From Micromonospora narathiwatensis (lineage in GTDB: Bacteria > Actinomycetota > Actinomycetes > Mycobacteriales > Micromonosporaceae): a stretch of 64,000 bases of DNA. A program made the translations under genes and the position numbers. The notes beneath the pieces are model-generated. The model saw nothing but the letters and a program-made list of their open reading frames with translations. It was not told the origin of the DNA and made no database searches. Below, piece by piece: positions 9,564 through 18,921 of this stretch (its first letter is position 1; the number at the start of each line of letters is the position of its first letter). The stretch spans positions 3,038,001 to 3,102,000 of the forward strand of contig NZ_LT594324.1 of NCBI RefSeq assembly GCF_900089605.1. Direction: 5' to 3'.

Positions 9564-9775
9564 CGTGCCCTCCAAGGGTACGAGGTGCGGCGTGACGCCC
9601 GAGATCGTTGCACAGGCACCGGGCGGCAACACAGCGCAATGTGGAGTTTCCGTCAGCAATCGTCGTCGGCGGGTGGGCTGTTCGTGCGGCCGTACCCACC
9701 GTCCGGCCCGTCACCGCACCCGTCCGGTGGCCCAGACCTTCCCGAGACCGTGTGGAAAGGGCAGGATGATCCGGC

Positions 9776-10621
9776 ATGAGAGCACTGCGTCGTACCCTGG
9801 CCGCGATCGTCGCGACGGCGTTCGCGCTGGTGGCCACAACCGCCCCCGCAGCCGCCATCACCGGCGGCGAACCCGACGGCAACCGTCACCCCAACGTGGG
9901 CCTGATCATGTTCTACGACGAGACCGGCCGGTACCGTTGCTCGGCCACGCTGATCTCGCCGACCATCGTCCTCACCGCCGCGCACTGCACCCAGGGGACC
10001 CTCGGCAAGACCCTGGTCACCTTCGACTCGTTCATCGCCGAGGCGCCGCCGAGCCCGTTCCCAGTGGCGGCGAACCCCGGCGCCGGCTACACGGCCGCGG
10101 AACTCGCCGCGGCGGGTTACCGGTCCGGCACGGCGTCCACCCACCCGCAGTACTCGGACTTCACCGACCTGAAGAACTGGAACGACGTCGGCGTGGTCGT
10201 GCTGGACAAGCCGGTGACCGGCATCGTTCCCGCCACCGTGGCACCGAGCAACTACCTCGACCAGTTCGCCCAGCCGAAGCTCAACAAGACCATCTTCGAC
10301 CTGGTCGGGTACGGCACCGAGGTCCGCAAGCCGGACTCGGGCCCGCAGAAGCCGCAGCCCATGAGCTACCCGCTGCTGCGCCGCTACACGACCTCCCCCG
10401 GGCAGAAGCTCACCCCGCAGATCGTGCAGCTGAACGGCAACCCGAACGACGTCCACGGCGGTGGCGGCACCTGCTTCGGTGACTCGGGCGGCCCGACCTT
10501 CCTCAACGGATACCTGGTCGCGGTCACCAGCTACGGCTACACGGACAACTGCCGCTACCTCGGCGGCTACCAGCGGGTCGACATCCCCGTGGTCCAGAAC
10601 TGGCTCGCCACGATCCGGTAA
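9776..10621 (+). CDS. Secreted trypsin-like serine protease (S1)
   Basis: A 281-residue exported protease with a Sec signal peptide (residues ~1-27, ending APAAA), then directly ITGGEPDG, which resembles the mature trypsin N-terminus. The triad is visible: His in LTAAHC (~70), Asp in WNDVGVVVL (~137) and Ser in CFGDSGGP (~236). The signal peptide runs straight into the mature enzyme, so there is hardly any propeptide. The residue region before GDSGGP (HGGGGTCFGDS) lacks the trypsin-type Asp, so specificity is uncertain. It is a single-gene unit, divergent from the FAD monooxygenase, and ends at a strong hairpin. Confidence 0.93.
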   Translation: MRALRRTLAAIVATAFALVATTAPAAAITGGEPDGNRHPNVGLIMFYDETGRYRCSATLISPTIVLTAAHCTQGTLGKTLVTFDSFIAEAPPSPFPVAANPGAGYTAAELAAAGYRSGTASTHPQYSDFTDLKNWNDVGVVVLDKPVTGIVPATVAPSNYLDQFAQPKLNKTIFDLVGYGTEVRKPDSGPQKPQPMSYPLLRRYTTSPGQKLTPQIVQLNGNPNDVHGGGGTCFGDSGGPTFLNGYLVAVTSYGYTDNCRYLGGYQRVDIPVVQNWLATIR

Positions 10622-10630
10622 CCCCGGCCC

Positions 10631-10660
10631 GGCGGGTGCCTCGCTCGGGAGGCACCCGCC
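10631..10660. terminator. Bidirectional hairpin terminator
   Basis: Perfect 11-bp arms GGCGGGTGCCT (10631-10641) and its complement (10650-10660), with an 8-nt loop. It lies 9 bp after the protease stop and 6 bp from the stop of the converging ATPase gene. Confidence 0.8.
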
Positions 10661-10666
10661 GTCGGG

Positions 10667-13600
10667 TCAGTCCCGACCGACCGCGCGGCCGATCGCCGCC
10701 TCCACCCCGCCGACCCGGTCCGCGAGCAGACCCAGCGCGCCCACCGCGCGGTCCAGCGGGTCGTCCGAGGCGCCACCGAGCGCTCGGGCCCGCCGGAAGC
10801 CCGCCTTCACCTCGGCCCAGCGCCGGGCCTGCGCCGGCGTCAGCCGGCCCCGCAGCTCGGCGAGCTTGAGCAGGTTGGCCTCCGCCCCGGCGGCCAGGGT
10901 CTGCGCCTCGCCGAGGTAGTGGTCGTCGATGACCGCCTCCAGTTCCTCGTCGGTGAGCACCGGGACGATTCGCTCGGCCAGCTTGTTCATGTTCCGGTAC
11001 GAGCCCTGGAGCTGGAACGGCGGCTCGGTGCGGGAGTCGTCCGACTGCGCCGCCGAGGCGATGTACGCCTGGTTGTTGGCCAGCACCACCCGCTGCACCC
11101 GGAGCAGCTTGCGCAACACCGCGACGATCTGTTCCAGCTCGACCGGCGCGTACGGGTGGGCGAGCTGATCCGCCCGGACCGTGTCGTCGCCCCACGCCAT
11201 CCGGACCAGCAGCTCGACGTCGCCGCGCTCCCGCCCGGCGAGCGGCGCCAGCACCGGGTTCGAGGTGAGCGCGTTCTCGAGGTAGCTGAGCGCGAACACC
11301 TCCTCCCGGCCGGAGAGCACGTCGCCGAGGTTCCACACGTCGGCCCGGTTGGCGAGCATGTCGGGCACCCGGAACCGCCGCCCCGACTCGGTGTACGGGT
11401 TGCCGGCCATGCACACCGCGAAGCGCTTCCCGCGCAGGTCGTACGTGCGGGTCCGGCCGGCCCAGACCCCCTCCATCCGGCGCTGCCCGTCGCAGAGCGG
11501 AATGAACTTCTGCAGCAGCTCCGGGGAGGTGTGCTGGATGTCGTCGAGGTGGAGCAGGACGTTGTTGCCCAGCTCCAGCGCGAAGGAGATCTTCTCCACC
11601 TCCTGCCGGGCGGTCGCGTCGGGCGCCTCCGCCGGGTCCAGCGAGGTGACCGCCGCGCCCAGGGCCGGCCCGTCGACCTTGACGAAGACCAGACCGAGCC
11701 GGCTGGCCACGTACTCCATCAGGGTGGTCTTGCCGTAGCCGGGCGGGGAGATCAGCAGCAGCAGGCCGGACTGGTCCACCCGCTTGGCGTCGCCCGTCGC
11801 GCCGAGCTGCCGGGCCAGGTTGTCGCCGATCAGCGGCAGGTAGACCTCGTCGAGCAGGCGGTTGCGGACGAAGCCGTTCAGCACCTTCGGCCGGTACTCC
11901 GCCAACCGCAGCCGCTCCCGCTCGGCGGCCACCAGCGCGTTGCGCCGGCGCTGGTAGTCCCGGTACGCCGGCACCCGCTCCACGCGGAACCGGCGGGTGC
12001 GGGCCAGCGTCTCGTCCAGCCGCAGCGTGATCGCCGACCCGTCGATCCGCGGGTGCGCGCCGAGCAGCCCGCCGACCGTCTCCGACACGACCGCCGTCGC
12101 CTCGTGTCGGGGCAGCTCCGCGCCGCACAGCTCGACGGCGATCGCCTCCGGCAGGTCGTGCCCGGGAAGCGAGCCGTCGTCGGTGGCGAGGAACGCGGTC
12201 AGCCACGCCTCGACGACCTGGTGCCGGCTCGCCAGGTCGCCGTCGAGCGCCCGCAGGTCGTCGTCGAACTCCCGGGCCGAGGGCGACCGCGGGCCGCCGA
12301 GGGCGAGGCGGAACCGGTCGAGCAGGGTGCGTGCCCCGGCCCCGGTTCCGAAGCCGACAGGTCGTCGGGACAGCTCCTCGAAGAGGTACTCCCCCGCCAG
12401 GTCGGCCTCCCCGGCCGGCCCGGTCAGCCCGGCGTCGCGCAGGAACCGGCCGATCTCGGCGGCCAGTTCGGCGTGCAGCCGGTCGATCGCGTCACCGGCC
12501 GGCCGCGGTCCGGCCCCGGCGACCTCGCCGGCCCCGGTGGCGTCGGTGGCGGGCGGCGACGGTGGGTGGGCCGGACGGCCGAACCGTTGCCGCGACCGGG
12601 CCAGCGAGGCGGCCCGGGCCGTCCAGGAGCGCCGGGCCGGCTCTGCGGCGCCGAAGCGCCAGAAGAGCTGCGCCGCGGCGCGGGCGGCCGGCGGGTAGCG
12701 CAGCAGCCCGGCACCGGCGTGCAGGCGCAGCAGCGTCCGCAGGATCTCGGTGCCGTCGTGGTCGTGCACGCCGCCCTCGTAGCCCTCGTCGTAGCGGGCC
12801 TCGGCGTACTGGCGGACCAGCTTCCGCAGGTCGTCCGGGTCGTCCGCCGCCGCGTGCAGCGCGTCCAGGGTGAGCCCGTCGCGGCCCGCCTCGGCGTCGG
12901 CGAGGATCGAGGTGGCCAGGTACTCCGCGCGGTAGACCTGCGGCGACTCCGAGACCAGCAGCTGGTCCCAGAACCGGCGGGTGCGCTGGAACTCCTCGTC
13001 CCGGATCGGGGCGCGGTAGTCGGTGCCGGTCACCGCGACCGTCAGCCGCCCGTCGTGCGGGACCACGCTCACGTCGATCGGCTGGGTGTTGACCGCGAAC
13101 CGGTGCCGGCCCAGCCGGATCGTCTCGCCGCCGTCGGCGTACAGGTCGAGTCGGTCGCGCAGCCCCCGGGCGGCCTCCTGCCGGGTGGCGCGGATCCGCC
13201 CGTCCAGCTCCTCGGCCCGGACCTGGTCACCGAGCGTACGCAGCTCGTCGACCACCGCGCGCAGCTTGCCCACCATCGGGTCGGCCGCGAAGTAGGTGTT
13301 GATGTCGTCGAGCGAACCCAGCGTGGCGCCCCGGCGCCGCACGCCGACCAGGATGCGCTCCGCCGACGAGACCAGCCGGTCGGCGCGGCGGGCCCGCTCG
13401 TCGAGCAGCGCCTGCTTGCGTGACGAGAACGCCTCGTAGATCTCGGTCCGGCGGGTGGCCAGCTCGGCGAGGAAGTCGTCGAACTCGCCGAACCGGGATT
13501 CGAGGTCCTCCACCCGCAGCAGCAGCCGGCCGAGCTGTTCGTCGCAGCGCTCGGCGGTGTCCGCCGCCGCCAGCGCGCCGGTCACCGCCTGACCGAGCAG

Positions 13601-15898
13601 CGCGAACTCGGCGGCGAACCCCGCCCTGCCCTCGGCCTCCACCAGCGCCCGGCGGCGGTTGTCGAGCACGGCCCGCGCCCGGTTCACCCCGCCGAGCACC
13701 TCGCCGACGCGGGCCAGGATTCCGGTACGCACGGTCGCGTCGGCGATGTCCAGCCCGCCCACCACGTCGGTGATGGTCTGCAGGCCCTCGGCGCGTTCGG
13801 TCAGCGCGTCCCGCACGGTCGCGGAGTCGGCCACCGTGCCGATCTCGGCGGCCCGCCCGGCGAGCCGCTCCACCTCGCCCTGGTACCCGGCGAACGCGTC
13901 GTCCCGGCGCAGGAACTCCACCGCCCGGCGGCCGGCGGCGGCCAGCTCCTCGTCGAGCCGCGCGGCCAGCTCGTCGACCCGCTCGTGGTCGACGTACCGC
14001 AGCTCCCGCAGGGTCTCCAGGTGGCCGCGCGCCTGGCGCAACCCGCCCAGCTGCGTCACCCAGTCGTCGGCGGACAGCGGCACCTCGCCACGGGCACGGC
14101 GGGCCAGCGAGGCGATCCGGGCGGCACTGTCGTCCAACGCGCCGCGCGCCTGCTCGGTCAGCGCCCGGACCTTCTCGTACTCGTCGAGCACCGTGGCCGC
14201 GGTGCGACGCAGCTCGGCCAGCGGTGCCAGCAGGTCGCCGAGTTCGGCGTCGCCGAGCCAGTGGTAGTGGTCCACGGCCCGGGCACAGGCGGCGATGAGC
14301 GCCTCGTACACCCCGGACGTCGGGGCGGTGCCGTCGACCATCCGGGCCACCGACAGGCAGTCGGAGATGCCCCGGACGAGATCGGCGTTGCCGACCCGTT
14401 CCAGCGGCCCGGTCCCGGCCGGCTGTGCGGCGGCGTACGCGTCCGAGACGTACGGGGTCTGCCAGATCTGCACCGGATGGACCCGGGTCGGCTCCTCGGA
14501 GGTACCGCGCAACACCACCAGCGTGCCGTCGTCGAAGAGCGAGAAGCCATGGCACGGGATCGGTGCGGCCACCTCCTTGCGGATGGCGTTGTACGGCAGC
14601 AGCAGCGAGCGCCCCTCGGCCCGGGCGTGGAAGACGTAGAGGACGTCCTCGCCGTTGGGTGACCGGATGACCCGGTCGAACTCCAGGCCGGAGACGTCGG
14701 TGTCGAAGGTACGGGTGACCCCGGTGGCCAGGTGGTAGCCGCCCGGGAAGATGATCCCGTGGTCCTCGGGCAGCCGCTGGCAGGCCGGCCCGATCCCGTC
14801 GAGCCGGACCACCGTACGGGTCAGCGTGTTGAAGACCAGGTGTCGCCACTCGGTCTCCTTGTACGGCCGCATCCGGAGCAGGATCAGCGGGCCGACCCGG
14901 GCCCAGCCGATGTCGGCGTCGGCCAGGCTCTGCAACGGCTCGTCCACCGGCTCGCTGTAGATGCCCTCGCCGGTCTCGGTGTTGTTCTCCACCTTGACCG
15001 TCAGGGTGCCGCCGATCGTCTCGACGAAGATCTCGTCCTGGACGGAGATGTGCGGGTACCGGCCCGGGACGTGGTCGTCCCGGGTGGTCTCGACCCACTC
15101 GAAGTCGTGCGCCGGCGGGAGGATGTGCTCCCGCTCGCCCCGGTTGTCGAGGTACTCGACGCCGCCGTCGGTGTCGATCCGCCAGCGCAGCACCCGGATG
15201 TCGTCGGTCCGCGGTCCGGTCTGGAAGATCGCCAGCAGCCGCCCGTCGAGGCGGCGCAGCTGCAACAGGCGGGTCTGCCGGTAGTAGCGGTACAACTCGC
15301 CGAAGTCGCGCATGAACCCCGGGTCGCGCAGCAACCCGGGCAGCTCGTCCGGGCCGGCCACGTCGAACCGGAACACGTCCCCGTCGGCGCCGGTCTCGCG
15401 GGTGAAGCGGTGCACTGAGAAGACGTCGTCGACCGTCGTCTCCGGCCGGAGACCGATGAAGACGTTGTAGCCGAGGACCATCAGCCCGCCGACCGAGACG
15501 ATGTCCCGCGACACGCAGTTGTGCCCGGTTCGGATCCGCTCGGTGCTGAGCAGGCGCAGTTCGGCGCTGCCGAAGACCTCCAGGCGCCCGACGTTCAGCG
15601 CCTCCGCCCGCCGGGTCAGCTCGGCGGCCTGCCCGCGCAGCCGGTTCCGTAGCACCTCGTAGCTGCTGGCGTCCAGCCCCACGCCGTCGGCCGGGCCCGC
15701 GGTGGCCGGGCCCTCGGCCGCCACGCTGTCGGCGGCCGGGCCCGCGGTGGCCGGGGGTCGCGGGTCGACGGCCGGGTCCCGGCCCGCCGGGCCTCCGGTC
15801 TCCGCCCGGCCCGCCGCGGCGTCGACCCCGCCGGGCGTTGCCGTGGGCGTACCGGCCCCGGCGCCGACAGCGCCGGGGCCGGTCACCGGCTCACTCAC
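10667..15898 (-). CDS. DUF3686-type AAA ATPase (annotated as DNA repair ATPase)
   Basis: A giant 1743-residue protein. Residues ~1-75 are Ala/Gly/Pro-rich and look disordered. A beta-propeller-like or DUF3686 region follows (to ~550), then long helical and coiled-coil segments (~600-1000). Near the C-terminus is an AAA ATPase domain with Walker A SPPGYGKTTL (~1389) and Walker B VLLHLDDIQH (~1450). DUF3686 proteins are annotated as DNA-repair ATPases by family tradition; direct evidence of repair is lacking. The GTG start lies inside the flotillin gene, with an 8-bp overlap, so translation is probably coupled. ATPase, flotillin and YqiJ-like genes are known to co-occur, suggesting that a membrane-microdomain scaffold and an ATPase work together. 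Confidence 0.85.
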   Translation of the reverse strand: MSEPVTGPGAVGAGAGTPTATPGGVDAAAGRAETGGPAGRDPAVDPRPPATAGPAADSVAAEGPATAGPADGVGLDASSYEVLRNRLRGQAAELTRRAEALNVGRLEVFGSAELRLLSTERIRTGHNCVSRDIVSVGGLMVLGYNVFIGLRPETTVDDVFSVHRFTRETGADGDVFRFDVAGPDELPGLLRDPGFMRDFGELYRYYRQTRLLQLRRLDGRLLAIFQTGPRTDDIRVLRWRIDTDGGVEYLDNRGEREHILPPAHDFEWVETTRDDHVPGRYPHISVQDEIFVETIGGTLTVKVENNTETGEGIYSEPVDEPLQSLADADIGWARVGPLILLRMRPYKETEWRHLVFNTLTRTVVRLDGIGPACQRLPEDHGIIFPGGYHLATGVTRTFDTDVSGLEFDRVIRSPNGEDVLYVFHARAEGRSLLLPYNAIRKEVAAPIPCHGFSLFDDGTLVVLRGTSEEPTRVHPVQIWQTPYVSDAYAAAQPAGTGPLERVGNADLVRGISDCLSVARMVDGTAPTSGVYEALIAACARAVDHYHWLGDAELGDLLAPLAELRRTAATVLDEYEKVRALTEQARGALDDSAARIASLARRARGEVPLSADDWVTQLGGLRQARGHLETLRELRYVDHERVDELAARLDEELAAAGRRAVEFLRRDDAFAGYQGEVERLAGRAAEIGTVADSATVRDALTERAEGLQTITDVVGGLDIADATVRTGILARVGEVLGGVNRARAVLDNRRRALVEAEGRAGFAAEFALLGQAVTGALAAADTAERCDEQLGRLLLRVEDLESRFGEFDDFLAELATRRTEIYEAFSSRKQALLDERARRADRLVSSAERILVGVRRRGATLGSLDDINTYFAADPMVGKLRAVVDELRTLGDQVRAEELDGRIRATRQEAARGLRDRLDLYADGGETIRLGRHRFAVNTQPIDVSVVPHDGRLTVAVTGTDYRAPIRDEEFQRTRRFWDQLLVSESPQVYRAEYLATSILADAEAGRDGLTLDALHAAADDPDDLRKLVRQYAEARYDEGYEGGVHDHDGTEILRTLLRLHAGAGLLRYPPAARAAAQLFWRFGAAEPARRSWTARAASLARSRQRFGRPAHPPSPPATDATGAGEVAGAGPRPAGDAIDRLHAELAAEIGRFLRDAGLTGPAGEADLAGEYLFEELSRRPVGFGTGAGARTLLDRFRLALGGPRSPSAREFDDDLRALDGDLASRHQVVEAWLTAFLATDDGSLPGHDLPEAIAVELCGAELPRHEATAVVSETVGGLLGAHPRIDGSAITLRLDETLARTRRFRVERVPAYRDYQRRRNALVAAERERLRLAEYRPKVLNGFVRNRLLDEVYLPLIGDNLARQLGATGDAKRVDQSGLLLLISPPGYGKTTLMEYVASRLGLVFVKVDGPALGAAVTSLDPAEAPDATARQEVEKISFALELGNNVLLHLDDIQHTSPELLQKFIPLCDGQRRMEGVWAGRTRTYDLRGKRFAVCMAGNPYTESGRRFRVPDMLANRADVWNLGDVLSGREEVFALSYLENALTSNPVLAPLAGRERGDVELLVRMAWGDDTVRADQLAHPYAPVELEQIVAVLRKLLRVQRVVLANNQAYIASAAQSDDSRTEPPFQLQGSYRNMNKLAERIVPVLTDEELEAVIDDHYLGEAQTLAAGAEANLLKLAELRGRLTPAQARRWAEVKAGFRRARALGGASDDPLDRAVGALGLLADRVGGVEAAIGRAVGRD

Positions 15899-17912
15899 CG
15901 GTGCGCTGCCGCGCGCCGGCCAGGGCGGCCACCGGGGTGTCCGCCACGCCGAGGCGCTGCGCGGCCTTCAGCAGCTCCTGAAGCTTGCCCTGGTCGGTGC
16001 CGCTGGCACGCATCTGTTGCAGGAGGAACGCCGAGAGGGTGAGGTTCTGCACGTCGCCGCTGTTGAGCGAGCTGAGCATCCGGGTCAGGTCGTCGGTGAA
16101 GCTGGCGGTGCCGTCCCGCCACGACCGCGTGAGGTCCTGGGCGACGTCCGAGTGGGCGACGAAGCCGTCCACACTCTTGCCGAACGAGATCGAGTTGAGC
16201 AGGCGGTCGAAGAAGACGCTGTCCCCACCGACGATGTCGATGTTCGCCTGCTCCAGGCCGGTCGAGACCATCTTCGCCTGCGCCTCGGCGACCTGCCGCT
16301 GGGCGTCCAGCCCGGCGAGGCGTACCTCCTTCTCCAGTTCGAGCCGGAGCCGGTACTCCTCGTGCCCGCGGGTGGCGTCGTCCAGCGCGGCCATCGCGGC
16401 GGCCTTGTCGGTGAGCCCCTCGGCCTCGCCCTTCAACTTCTCGCGTACCGCCTCGGCGGCGATCAGCGCCTTCTCGCGCTCGACGGCGGCCTCCGCGCGA
16501 CCGACCTTCTCGATCGCCTCGGCGCTGCGCTCCTGGACCTGCACCTCGGCCAGCCCGGCGGCCGCGGCCTCGGCCTGGAGTCCCTCGGCCAGCTGGATCT
16601 TCGCGCGGGCGTCCAACTCGGCGGCCTGTTGCCGCGCCTCGGCCAGCACCAGTTCCTCGCGGGCCTTGAACTTGGCCGCCGCCTCACCGGCCTCCGCCGC
16701 CTTGATGTCCTTGACCAGGTTCTCCTGGGCCTCGGCCTCGGCCTGGATCACCACCGCCTGGCGGGTCCGCTCGGCCTCCTCGACCACCCGCAGGCGCTTG
16801 ATGTTCTCCTCCTGCTCGGCGACGGTCTTCTCCACCGCGATCCGCTCGCGGATCACCTCGGCCATCGTCCGCTTCTCCGCCTCGACCTCCTTGTCCTTGG
16901 AGATCGTGCTCAGCTCGGTCTCCCGCTGCCGGGCGATCACCTCCAGCAGGCGGTCCTTCTCGATCCGCTCGGTCTCGATCGCGATGACCCGCTCCCGGTT
17001 CTTCTCCGCGACCGCGATCTCCCGGGCCCGGTTCTCGTGCTGGACGCCCAACTGCTCGTCGGTACGGATGTTCGCCGTCTCGGCCCGCAGCCGCTCCTCC
17101 GCCCGGACCCGGGTGACCTCCGCCTCCTCGCGGGCCCGCACCGTCTCGATCTCCCGGCGCTGCTTGGCCTCGGCGTCCGCCTGACGCCGCTCCAGCTCCA
17201 GGATCGCCTCCCGGGCCTCGACGTCCTGACGGGTTATCTCCTTCTCCTCGCTGCGCCGGAACTCATTGGTCCGGACGTGCTCGATCGCGGTCAACTCAGT
17301 GATCTTGCGAATGCCCTGGGCGTCGAGGATGTTCGCCGCGTCCAGCTGGGACATCGGCGTCTGCTCCAGGAAGTCGATCGCGGCGTCCTCCAGGCTGTAG
17401 CCGTTGAGGTCGGTGCCGATCACCCGGATGATCTGGTCCCGGAACTCGTCGCGCTTGGTGTAGAGGTCGACGAAGTCGAGTTGCTTACCCACCGTCTTCA
17501 GCGCCTCGGAGAACTTGGCGTTGAACAACTCCTGCAGCGTCTCACGGTCGCTGGCCCGGGCGGTGCCGATCGCCTGGGCCACCTTGACCACGTCCTCGAT
17601 GGTCTTGTTGACCCGCACGAAGAAGGTGATCCGGATGTCGGCCCGGATGTTGTCCCGGCAGATCAGACCCTCGTGGCCGGTCCGTTCGATCTCGATCGTC
17701 TTGACCGAGATGTCCATGACCTCGGCCTTGTGCAGCACGGGAAGCACGACCGCGCCGGTGAACGTGACGTCGACCCGGCGGACCTTCGACACGATCAGCG
17801 CCTTGCCCTGATCGACCTTGCGGAACATCCGGCTGATCAGGAAGACCACGCCCAGGGCGACGAGAAGAAGGACGGCGAGCAGTACGCCGATTCCGGTGGC
17901 GATGACATCCAT
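15891..17912 (-). CDS. Flotillin-family (SPFH) membrane scaffold protein
   Basis: A 673-residue protein with an N-terminal membrane anchor (residues ~4-28). The SPFH/band-7 domain follows (~30-210; KVDQGKALIVSKVRRVDVTF, then IRADIRITFFVRVNK). A very long Glu/Ala/Arg-rich coiled coil (~230-560) and a C-terminal helical tail complete it. The layout matches YqiK-type flotillins, which oligomerise at the membrane and organise lipid microdomains. It lies between the YqiJ-like gene upstream and the AAA ATPase downstream on the same strand. The 8-bp overlap with the ATPase supports an operon. The unusually long coiled coil accounts for the large antisense open frame seen over it. Confidence 0.93.
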   Translation of the reverse strand: MDVIATGIGVLLAVLLLVALGVVFLISRMFRKVDQGKALIVSKVRRVDVTFTGAVVLPVLHKAEVMDISVKTIEIERTGHEGLICRDNIRADIRITFFVRVNKTIEDVVKVAQAIGTARASDRETLQELFNAKFSEALKTVGKQLDFVDLYTKRDEFRDQIIRVIGTDLNGYSLEDAAIDFLEQTPMSQLDAANILDAQGIRKITELTAIEHVRTNEFRRSEEKEITRQDVEAREAILELERRQADAEAKQRREIETVRAREEAEVTRVRAEERLRAETANIRTDEQLGVQHENRAREIAVAEKNRERVIAIETERIEKDRLLEVIARQRETELSTISKDKEVEAEKRTMAEVIRERIAVEKTVAEQEENIKRLRVVEEAERTRQAVVIQAEAEAQENLVKDIKAAEAGEAAAKFKAREELVLAEARQQAAELDARAKIQLAEGLQAEAAAAGLAEVQVQERSAEAIEKVGRAEAAVEREKALIAAEAVREKLKGEAEGLTDKAAAMAALDDATRGHEEYRLRLELEKEVRLAGLDAQRQVAEAQAKMVSTGLEQANIDIVGGDSVFFDRLLNSISFGKSVDGFVAHSDVAQDLTRSWRDGTASFTDDLTRMLSSLNSGDVQNLTLSAFLLQQMRASGTDQGKLQELLKAAQRLGVADTPVAALAGARQRTGE

Positions 17913-18078
17913 GGTTGAGCGCGCGGGGCGGATCCGGCGGTACGAGCGGACCGAACGCCGCGCATCCTCCTTTCAACGGGGGCGGGGGCAGGGTGGTACG
18001 AGTCGAGTGGCGGGGAAGCGTCTGTCCGATCCGGATCTCCAGCGATCCGCCGTCGCGGCGGACGGTCACCGACGACGG

Positions 18079-18717
18079 TTACCTCGGTCGATGACGGGAA
18101 GGATCGGGATCGACGGCGAAGTCGGCGGGCGTCACCCAGAAGAACTCGCCGTCGACGTCGTAGTCGTAGATGAGCGCGCGAACGCCGGCGTGCAGCGGTT
18201 CGGCGCCGGGCTGACGCACCTGCACGATCGCGGAGGAACCGTCGGCCGCGGCCACCTCCGCCTGACCGAAGTCGACGGTCACCCGGCCGGTGCGGATGGT
18301 GCAGAGGCTGCCGACGAAGGCGTGCCGGCTGGACTCCGAACCGGTGTGGAAGAGGCGACCCAGGGGCACCGCGGCCAGGCGGGTCACCAGCCAGGCGGCG
18401 AGCGCGGCCACCAGCAACACCCCGACCGACACCGCGATCCGGGCCGCCGCGCCGAGGCCGAGCCCGTCGAGCAGCGCGCTGCCCGCCAGGCTGACGAACC
18501 AGGCCACCGCGACGAGCAGCGAGAAGCCGATGGCGCTGGGCAGGCCGCCGAGCCCGAGGCCGGCGAGGATGCCGCCGGGCACCCCGTCGACGTCGAGGTC
18601 GTCCCCGAAATCCAGCACGCCGGTCAGCGCCAGGAGCCAGTAGCCGACCACGACCAGCAGCAGGAAGCTGAAGAGCACGGTGGGAAAGCTGAGTGCCGCA
18701 CCGAGAAAGCCGGCCAC
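18079..18717 (-). CDS. YqiJ/NfeD-like OB-fold membrane protein
   Basis: A 212-residue protein with three to four membrane segments, followed by a C-terminal OB-like beta domain (~125-205, including GSLCTIRTGRVTVDFGQAEV and ALIYDYDVDGEFFWV). Proteins of this type are partners of flotillins, as NfeD is for other SPFH proteins. The GTG at 18717 is preferred because GGAGGGGG lies just upstream; a longer frame has an Arg/Cys-rich N-terminus and no ribosome site. It is first in the minus-strand order YqiJ-like, flotillin, AAA ATPase, with a gap of ~165 bp before the flotillin that could hold a second promoter. Confidence 0.82.
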   Translation of the reverse strand: MAGFLGAALSFPTVLFSFLLLVVVGYWLLALTGVLDFGDDLDVDGVPGGILAGLGLGGLPSAIGFSLLVAVAWFVSLAGSALLDGLGLGAAARIAVSVGVLLVAALAAWLVTRLAAVPLGRLFHTGSESSRHAFVGSLCTIRTGRVTVDFGQAEVAAADGSSAIVQVRQPGAEPLHAGVRALIYDYDVDGEFFWVTPADFAVDPDPSRHRPR

Positions 18718-18877
18718 CGCGCCCCCCTCCGTATCCGGCGGGCCGCACGCCCACCGGCATGATGATCGTGACACGAGGTGTCAACGGCCGGCGGACCCCC
18801 AGCCACCGCCGCTACGACGGCCTCGTCTCGCGCCGTCATCCGTCAACCCCGCCTGACGCGGTCGGCGCCGACGAACG

Positions 18878-18914
18878 GGCCGCCCGCCCACCGGCGTACG
18901 GTGGGCGGGCGGCC
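18878..18914 (-). terminator. Terminator after the carboxylase gene
   Basis: Perfect 15-bp arms at 18878-18892 and 18900-18914 around a 7-nt loop, starting 7 bp beyond the carboxylase stop codon. This is one of the strongest hairpins in the window. It insulates the YqiJ/flotillin unit from the gene upstream. Confidence 0.8.
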
Positions 18915-18921
18915 GGTGGCG

